The notes below the pieces were generated by a model. The model searched no databases. It saw only the letters and a list, made by a program, of their open reading frames with translations, and was not told the DNA's origin. Position numbers and translations under genes: made by a program. From a virus, in IMG/VR virus record IMGVR_UViG_3300014838_000028, positions 1 to 52,904 of that record: a DNA stretch of 52,904 nt, one strand, 5' to 3'. Of this stretch, positions 48,393 to 52,904 are shown in pieces. Positions within the stretch are counted from its first letter, which is position 1, and each line of letters opens with the position of its first letter.

Positions 48393-49137
48393 CATCTCAA
48401 TTCTGATACACGGTGAACCCGGTTCTGGCAAAAGCTGGCTTGGCCAGACTGGACCTAGGCCGATACTCACACTCGATGCTGAAGGCGGCTCACGGTTCGC
48501 ACGCCGGCACGGTGAAAAAGTGCGGCGTGTTGTGTGGGACCCGGAAGAAGACGGACCACCTGAGTACGACGGCACCTGGGACAATTGCGTTGTCTACGTG
48601 CGAGACTTCGACACGATGCGCCAAGTCTTCAAGTGGCTGAATGAAAACGAGCACCCGTTCAAAACTCTCGTGCTCGACTCGCTGACTGAGATACAGCAGC
48701 GTTGTAAGGACGCACTATTAGGAATGGATGAGAGAACAGAAGACGGAGCAATGACGCATATGTCTGAGCGGCAATGGGGTCTATTACTCGACTCAATGAA
48801 AAACCTTGTGCGCTCTATGCGTGACCTCACTTTTCACCCTGATTACCCGCTCGACGCTGTCGTGATCTTAGCCCTAACAGTGAAGAAGGAAGGGGAATTC
48901 AAACCAGCCGTGCAGGGTGCATTAGGCACTCACTTACCTGGGTTTATGGACGTCGAGGGGTTCCTCGGTGTCGTAGAATCAGAAACAGGTAAGATGCAAC
49001 GCAAGTTACGCATCCAACCCAACGAGGTTGTCGAAGCGAAGGATAGAACCTATGTCCTGACTGAGCATTTCGGGAGAATAATCTCGGAACCTGATATAGA
49101 AGATATGTTGAAGGTATTGAATGATGAAGAAAGCTGA
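48379..49137 (+). CDS. Sak4-like RecA-fold recombinase/ATPase
   Basis: 252 residues. ATG 48379 is preferred to 48364 because GGAGG (48371-48375) is just upstream. GEPGSGKS (12-19) is the Walker A motif, TLDAEGGSRF follows, and FKTLVLDSLTEIQQ is the Walker B strand, as in phage Sak4/AAA_24 proteins that promote single-strand annealing together with an SSB. Next to a Cas4-like nuclease and an ssDNA-binding gene, giving a complete recombination set. Last bases overlap the LAGLIDADG gene. Confidence 0.75.
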   Translation: MHRNSISILIHGEPGSGKSWLGQTGPRPILTLDAEGGSRFARRHGEKVRRVVWDPEEDGPPEYDGTWDNCVVYVRDFDTMRQVFKWLNENEHPFKTLVLDSLTEIQQRCKDALLGMDERTEDGAMTHMSERQWGLLLDSMKNLVRSMRDLTFHPDYPLDAVVILALTVKKEGEFKPAVQGALGTHLPGFMDVEGFLGVVESETGKMQRKLRIQPNEVVEAKDRTYVLTEHFGRIISEPDIEDMLKVLNDEES

Positions 49138-49531
49138 TATAGCATGGGCTGCGGGGTTGTTTGAAGGTGAGGGCTGTATATCAGAAACACATACCGATAG
49201 ACCTATAAGTCGTCGGGGGTATCAAGTTCACTTAGGAATGTGCGATGAAGATGCAGTGAACAGACTAGAATATCTATTTCCATCTCCTAATGGACTTCAC
49301 ATAAGAAAACCTCCCGGTAAGGATACTTATCTTCCTCAATATATTTGGAGCAGAAGTTCAAAGGAAGGTGTAGCTGAGTTTCTTGAAGCTATATTGCCTT
49401 TCCTTTGTCATCGTCGTGCTGCCAAAGCTTATGAAGCATTATCTTGGGCTTATTCACCTAGACCTAAGAGGATAGACTACGAAACAAAACGCAAGCATTA
49501 TACCCGCAAATCCACACAGGAGGAAAAATAA
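49121..49531 (+). CDS. LAGLIDADG-type homing endonuclease
   Basis: 136 residues from ATG 49121 (or 49124). IAWAAGLFEGEGCISE is a single LAGLIDADG motif; the following beta strands and RRGYQVHLGMC fit the family, whose members with a single motif act as dimers. It is free-standing between recombinase and SSB genes and is more A/T-rich than they are, which fits recent gain. It cuts a specific DNA site, normally in phages lacking the gene, and so spreads. Confidence 0.75.
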   Translation: MMKKADIAWAAGLFEGEGCISETHTDRPISRRGYQVHLGMCDEDAVNRLEYLFPSPNGLHIRKPPGKDTYLPQYIWSRSSKEGVAEFLEAILPFLCHRRAAKAYEALSWAYSPRPKRIDYETKRKHYTRKSTQEEK

Positions 49532-49534
49532 CTA

Positions 49535-50104
49535 ATGGCATCTACATCCCTAGCCGATCTTATTCGTGATGTTGATCCCAGCAAGTCCGACTTCGCACTG
49601 CTCCCGCCCGGAGACTACGAGGCCGAGCTATTTGAGATCGAGCTTACGAAGTCAAGCAACAAAAACCCCATGTTCAAGATCGTCTATAAGGTGACTGACG
49701 AGGAATTCAAGAACCGCCGGCTTTTCCACCAGATCACGTTTACCGAGACGAACGCCGGCATTTCTGTCAGGCAGATGCTCGCTTCCGGTGCCCCGTCTCA
49801 GAATGATATTGCTGACGCACTGGGTGATCAGAAGGCTGCTCTGGCCCTTGGCAAGGCGATGGTCGGAAGTGCCTGCTTGCTTCACGTCTATATTGACGAC
49901 GGGCGCAAGTTCGACGGCAAGGAGCGGAACAAGATTTCCAATGTCTCCGCTGTAGAAAACGCCACTAAGGCGGCGTTTTCTGATGATGACGAGAAGCCGG
50001 CTAAGAAGAAGGGCAAGAAAGCTGCCGCTGCTGCCGCTGCTGCCGTCGAGGAAGAGAAGCCGGCTGCAAAGAAAGGCCCGAGTCGGCCGGCAACGCCTTT
50101 CTAA
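49535..50104 (+). CDS. ssDNA-binding protein (DUF669-like)
   Basis: 189 residues from ATG 49535, AGGAGGAA upstream. FALLPPGDYEAELFEIELTK, NPMFKIVYKVTDEEFKNRRL and FHQITF form an OB-type beta core like DUF669 phage proteins found with Sak4 recombinases. The C-terminal 50 residues are Lys/Ala-rich then acidic (DDDEKPAKKKGKKAAAAA), ending in ATPF, reminiscent of flexible SSB tails. It would coat single-stranded DNA during replication and annealing. Confidence 0.65.
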   Translation: MASTSLADLIRDVDPSKSDFALLPPGDYEAELFEIELTKSSNKNPMFKIVYKVTDEEFKNRRLFHQITFTETNAGISVRQMLASGAPSQNDIADALGDQKAALALGKAMVGSACLLHVYIDDGRKFDGKERNKISNVSAVENATKAAFSDDDEKPAKKKGKKAAAAAAAAVEEEKPAAKKGPSRPATPF

Positions 50105-50860
50105 ATGCTAAAAAAAGCATTGAAGTTAGCTGAGAAAACGGGATGGCGTGTGTTCCCTGTGGGCATCGTCTCCCAAGCCGGTGGCAAAACAAATAAGCGC
50201 CCGCTCTGCAAATGGAAGTCCGAGGCATCGAACACGCCAGAGGGTATCAAGGCCCTCTGGCGGCGAAACTCTTATGCAGCAATAGGAGTTGCGACCGGTG
50301 CTGAGAATGGGCTTTATGTCATCGACGTCGATGACCCCGATGCAGTCGAGCGTGCTGGATTCGATGCGCACTCGCTAGCCTTCAATGCCGTCGAGATGCC
50401 AACTAACAGACCGGGCGGAATGCATTACTACTTCGGGCCTCCAGAGGACGGCAAGCCTGTTCGTAACTCAGCCGACGATGGTATCGACGTGCGAGGCGAC
50501 GGGGGATTTGTCGTTGTGTGGTCTAAGTTTCCCGGTGGTCCTCTTGAACCGTTACCGGAGAATATAGCTACCTGGGCACGCACTCGGACTGCGAGTGTCG
50601 CAACTGATACGGCTGCGGTAGGGGAAATTATCCCCGAGGGTGTACGAGAGAGCACTCTCGTAAGCATGGCAGGATCACTGTGGCGCCGAGGCTTTGTGCT
50701 CGACGCCGTGCGTGCTGCCCTATGGGTACAGAATGTCCAAAGGTGCGTGCCACCTTTGGAAGAGGAAGCAGTCGAGCGCATAGCCGCATCGGTGACCAGA
50801 TACGAGCGGGACGATACCAACGTCTCGGCAGTCCTGAGCGCCCTGAGGCGGCTGAAGTAA
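50105..50860 (+). CDS. Primase-polymerase (Prim-pol)
   Basis: 251 residues from ATG 50105, one base after the previous stop codon. GWRVFPVG, a basic KRPLCKWKSEAS segment, AIGVATGAENGLYVIDVDDP (catalytic Asp74, Asp76) and NRPGGMHYYF match the bifunctional primase/polymerase N-terminal fold. The last 80 residues have the PriCT-like helical part. It makes primers for the family A polymerase. The RepA-like helicase that would complete the primosome is at 3910. Confidence 0.75.
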   Translation: MLKKALKLAEKTGWRVFPVGIVSQAGGKTNKRPLCKWKSEASNTPEGIKALWRRNSYAAIGVATGAENGLYVIDVDDPDAVERAGFDAHSLAFNAVEMPTNRPGGMHYYFGPPEDGKPVRNSADDGIDVRGDGGFVVVWSKFPGGPLEPLPENIATWARTRTASVATDTAAVGEIIPEGVRESTLVSMAGSLWRRGFVLDAVRAALWVQNVQRCVPPLEEEAVERIAASVTRYERDDTNVSAVLSALRRLK

Positions 50861-50865
50861 CGAGC

Positions 50866-50903
50866 AGGGCCGGTGATGCCGTAAGGTGTCGCCGGCCCTT
50901 TTG
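50866..50903 (+). terminator. Intrinsic terminator after the primase
   Basis: AGGGCCGG (50866-50873) pairs with CCGGCCCT (50892-50899) and is followed by TTT. It ends the long replication transcript. Confidence 0.8.
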
Positions 50904-51066
50904 GCGTTTACGGGGGCCAGGTTTTTCGGCCTGCCGGCGATGTCGACCAAAACAGGGCCGTCGCAAAGGGGTTTTCACCCTGGTCACAGCCGGTTTTTGG
51001 CTGGCCGGCGGGCGGTCGAAACTGGGGGCTGGCGGGTAGCCTGGCGGGTAGCTGGCAGAGGCAGAT
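50904..51066. other. GC-rich gene-free stretch with short repeats
   Basis: No supported gene. Several hairpin-forming stretches (GGCC/GGCC around 50915-50935; AGCC/GGCT around 50988-51003) and a perfect 12-bp tandem repeat CTGGCGGGTAGC at 51029-51052. It separates the terminator from the promoter-like element at 51067. Confidence 0.5.
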
Positions 51067-51097
51067 TTGACCTGAGCATTTAGCAGGATGGCTAAAC
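51067..51097 (+). promoter_or_regulatory. Promoter/operator-like element, copy 3
   Basis: TTGACCTG (51067-51074) is followed after three bases by ATTTAGCA-GGAT-GGCTAAAC (51078-51097), matching the element at 5600-5630 in sequence and spacing. TTGACC is a good -35 box. It lies about 90 bases before the structured region at 51190 and probably controls it. Confidence 0.55.
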
Positions 51098-51189
51098 ACG
51101 AGATGGCATGAAGTGATGCCCAACCGCCGCCACCAGCTCTCTTTGGCGAGACGTTTGCCCTGGTAGGAAGGTTGTTTGAGAAATGTCCA

Positions 51190-51970
51190 CATTTGACCCC
51201 CGGACCTGCTACCATGGTGTTTGGAAGGCGAAAGGCCCGGAAGGGCCAGAGCAGACAGAGTCAGGGTCAGCCCCTCACCTTCCAAGGGAAGGGAACCCGG
51301 AGACGGGGACCCGACCAAGGGTCCGGGATAGCCGGGCAACGGAGGCTAGGTCGGAGGTCAGACCGCATAAACCTCAAAGACCAGGTTGGGCGCCTTGGCA
51401 AGCCCAGGAGGAAACTCTCAAGGAATTGAGAAGTCACCGTTGCGATTAGCGCACATCAAAAGTGATCGCAGGCGAGCCACCCGAAAGGGTGCCGCTAAAC
51501 CGGTGCCGGCAGGAGGAAAGGCCGGTTTGATACTTCGGTGTTCTGCGGGACCCTCCAAAGGAGCTTCAGCCCTTAGAGCTAAAAATGCGAATTTCTAGCA
51601 CGGTTATTCGGGCGGTTCTCCTGAAGGTGCCACTTGCATACTAACCAACGCAAGCTTGCACATTCGCCCCACCGGGACGAATTCCTAAGCAAGTCTCTAC
51701 AGTGTTAGCCACTGACCAACCACCACCTACAGGCAACCCGCCACACCCTGACCGTTAGATAAGTCGATTTCCCTTAGCACTGTTGACGAACCCTGGTACA
51801 AGGGTAGATGCAATGCCACACAAGCCGTTTCATGGCTTGCCCCTGGTGCTTGTAGGTTGCATCGCTGTGGATTTGCGGTATGTCCCGCAGGCCCCACAGC
51901 AAACGCCATAACCGGTCCCACTGATCCTCACGAGGGGAGGGAGCAACTAGTTATGGCGTTTGCTGTAGGG
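51190..51970 (+). ncRNA. Candidate large structured non-coding RNA
   Basis: No convincing protein in about 780 bases, but many compact hairpins: GGCCC-GGAA-GGGCC (51234-51247), CCTTCC/GGAAGG (51278-51292), GGACCC/GGGTCC (51307-51324), TGGGC/GCCCA (51387-51406), TCTCAA-GGAA-TTGAGA (51416-51431), TGCGAT/ATCGCA (51441-51470), CACCC-GAAA-GGGTG (51478-51491), AAACCGG/CCGGTTT (51497-51528), ATAC-TTCG-GTGT (51530-51541), CTCC/GGAG (51553-51563). Its 3' end has CTGTGG/CCACAG with inner TGCGG/CCGCA (51865-51899) and a 17-bp stem (51896-51966). GNRA, GGAA and UUCG loops are typical of stable RNAs. Size and phage setting recall large ornate RNAs such as GOLLD and ROOL, but I cannot match it to either. 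Group I/II intron core motifs were looked for and not found. Exact ends are not known. Confidence 0.65.
51896..51966 (+). terminator. 17-bp perfect stem at the end of the structured region
   Basis: ACAGCAAACGCCATAAC (51896-51912) and GTTATGGCGTTTGCTGT (51950-51966) are perfect complements; inside are TCCC/GGGA and CCTC/GAGG pairs. No T-run follows. It shares bases 51896-51899 with the hairpin at 51865-51899, so the two may alternate. Could close the RNA's 3' domain or be a processing site. Confidence 0.7.
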
Positions 51971-51998
51971 CCAACATCCAACTAAGAAAGGACCCGAG

Positions 51999-52148
51999 AT
52001 GGATTGCAATTGCAATTGGTTCCCCAATCAGGCGCACACGCATTGCACTGATAATCACCATGTCTTCTGGTGCCAATTCCACCAGGCCCCCGAGGATTTC
52101 GACCAACACAGCGACCATTGCAACACCTGTGGTGGCCATAACCACTAG
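51999..52148 (+). CDS. Histidine/cysteine-rich microprotein
   Basis: 49 residues from ATG 51999 with AGAAAGGA upstream. Nine His and six Cys (CNCNWFPNQAHTHC, NHHVFWCQFH, HSDHCNTCGGHNH) make it very likely to bind zinc or another metal. It is the first gene after the structured RNA. No family recognised. Confidence 0.55.
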   Translation: MDCNCNWFPNQAHTHCTDNHHVFWCQFHQAPEDFDQHSDHCNTCGGHNH

Positions 52149-52482
52149 CGTCAGCACCGAGAGCACGACAGCATCCCTGACCGACAACGAATCGACGGTC
52201 GGTCCTCGCCTAACGGAGGATGCCTGCGAACGAACACGCAGGGAGTAACGGGAGCTAGTTTTGATAACCGCTGATAGTCTTGGCAATCTCGACATATTCA
52301 CACACAACCAGCTATCTACTGCCGGCGCAGTTTGTGCCGCTAAGCGGCGTACCCCGAGCATGATGCGAAGGGACATGGGCAAAGGCAGGCGGTTATCATT
52401 TACGGAGAAGGCTAAGCAGCAAGGCTCGAATAGACACCTACCCTCGGGGCAAAGCTCGGTACGACAAACTAAGGAGCATACA
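52149..52482. other. Stretch without a firm gene
   Basis: AACGGAGG (52211-52218) precedes ATG 52219, but that frame stops after 12 codons (52219-52257). From 52261 the frame of the next gene is open without a stop, so an N-terminal extension from TTG 52261 or ATG 52361 cannot be excluded; no ribosome site supports it. Confidence 0.35.
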
Positions 52483-52773
52483 ATGGCAAAAGTATCAGCA
52501 CGAGGCGCCCACAAGGTTGCCGGCGTTAGAGTCGACCACCCGGCCGATGGCAATTGGCGTTCACGCACTCGGTATGTACTACGCTCTGATAACAAGCTGC
52601 TCGAATCCTATCAAGTAGCTTGTCATTATGACGGTCAATCCGACTATTATGGGAGTGCCAACTACAGAATTCGTGGAAAGGTAAAGACTCCCGACACATT
52701 CGACCTTGCAGCATGGGCGCAGAAGCAGCACCCGCTGTCCACAATCACTCCCGACAAGGACGGTTGGAGATAA
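52483..52773 (+). CDS. Hypothetical early phage protein
   Basis: 96 residues from ATG 52483, chosen for AAGGAGCA seven bases upstream. KVSARGAHKVAGVRVDHPAD and TRYVLRSDNKLLESYQVACH resemble a small beta-type family found in early regions of actinophages. Function unknown. The stop overlaps the next ATG (TAATG). Confidence 0.55.
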   Translation: MAKVSARGAHKVAGVRVDHPADGNWRSRTRYVLRSDNKLLESYQVACHYDGQSDYYGSANYRIRGKVKTPDTFDLAAWAQKQHPLSTITPDKDGWR

Positions 52774-52904
52774 TGACCAGAGCCGAACACGAAGCCGTCG
52801 AGCGGGATCATAAGATGGCCGAACATCTCCGTGACCAGCACCTTACCTGGTCCACTTCCACCTTGACGCATGACTTTCTCCACAGCGACGAAGCCTGTGC
52901 AATC
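52773..52904 (+). CDS. Hypothetical protein, 3' end outside window
   Basis: 44 codons from ATG 52773 to the window edge. Charged, His-rich helical start (EHEAVERDHKMAEHLRDQHL). Too short to classify. Confidence 0.45.
   Translation, partial: MTRAEHEAVERDHKMAEHLRDQHLTWSTSTLTHDFLHSDEACAI

Noticed and set aside
50628-51339. Minus-strand frames of 143-195 codons
   Set aside because: Overlap the primase gene end, its terminator and the structured region; Pro/Arg-rich with no start context.
51172-51598. Plus-strand frames in the structured region (85, 88 and 70 codons)
   Set aside because: Overlapping frames with Arg/Pro/Gly low-complexity content, no known fold; the dense tetraloop hairpins argue for RNA. 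A weak AGGAAGG before ATG 51183 keeps a small doubt.
51190-51970. Group I or group II intron, tmRNA or RNase P RNA
   Set aside because: No group II domain V, no group I P7/G-site sequence, no tag reading frame with tRNA-like end, no RNase P conserved blocks were found by eye; not excluded by model search.
52060-52248. 62-codon Thr/Ser-rich frame
   Set aside because: Overlaps the His/Cys-rich microprotein in another frame, lacks a ribosome site and has low-complexity content.
1-52904. CRISPR array, integrase or tRNA genes
   Set aside because: No evenly spaced repeats with unique spacers, no tyrosine or serine recombinase motifs, and no cloverleaf with T-loop seen on either strand.

Overview
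The window looks like most of the genome of a long-tailed, double-stranded DNA bacteriophage (siphovirus, HK97-type capsid). Every supported gene is on the + strand, packed with 1-20 base overlaps and many GTG/TTG starts. An actinobacterial host is my inference, from the Rv2525c-like (DUF1906) lysin, the HNH/endonuclease VII families and the early-gene style. No integrase, excisionase or obvious immunity repressor is visible, so a strictly lytic phage, or one whose lysogeny genes lie outside the window, is likely. No tRNA gene or CRISPR array was found. Both ends cut through genes, so the window does not end at natural gene boundaries.

Layout: 1-5.4 kb holds the end of a collagen-like fibre gene, a run of small accessory genes including a Fic-domain protein, and a RepA-type helicase. 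A 2.9 kb part of this is bracketed by a 51-bp direct repeat. 5.4-5.8 kb is a regulatory island with two terminators and promoter/operator-like repeats. 5.8-8.8 kb carries endonuclease VII/HNH genes, a NUMOD3-like protein and many tiny cysteine-rich proteins. 8.8-9.9 kb is gene-free and full of iteron-like repeats, a candidate replication origin. 9.9-12.5 kb holds an HNH-like protein, small membrane proteins and the DUF1906 lysin. 12.6-28 kb is the packaging, head and connector module: terminase, portal, a large polyvalent protein, prohead protease, capsid, connectors, tail tube and tail chaperones. 28-39 kb holds the tape measure and tail-tip/fibre proteins. 38.8-40.2 kb has two membrane proteins and a papain-like peptidase, possibly a second lysis cassette. 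After a terminator, 40.3-50.9 kb is the DNA metabolism module: exonuclease, deoxyribosyltransferase-like, dATP/dGTP diphosphohydrolase-like, DNA polymerase I, RuvC-like resolvase, SNF2 helicase, Cas4-like nuclease, Sak4-like recombinase, LAGLIDADG endonuclease, ssDNA-binding protein and primase-polymerase.

The most unusual parts are three. First, a roughly 780-nt stretch (about 51.19-51.97 kb) has no convincing gene but is full of hairpins with GNRA-type, GGAA and UUCG loops and ends in a 17-bp perfect stem; it is preceded by a promoter/operator-like element shared with the 5.6 kb island and is probably a large structured non-coding RNA. Second, the large terminase is split by a frame change exactly in its ATP-binding P-loop and seems to start at ATT. 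Third, the iteron-like array near 9.4-9.7 kb. All functional calls are from reading motifs; no database search was run.
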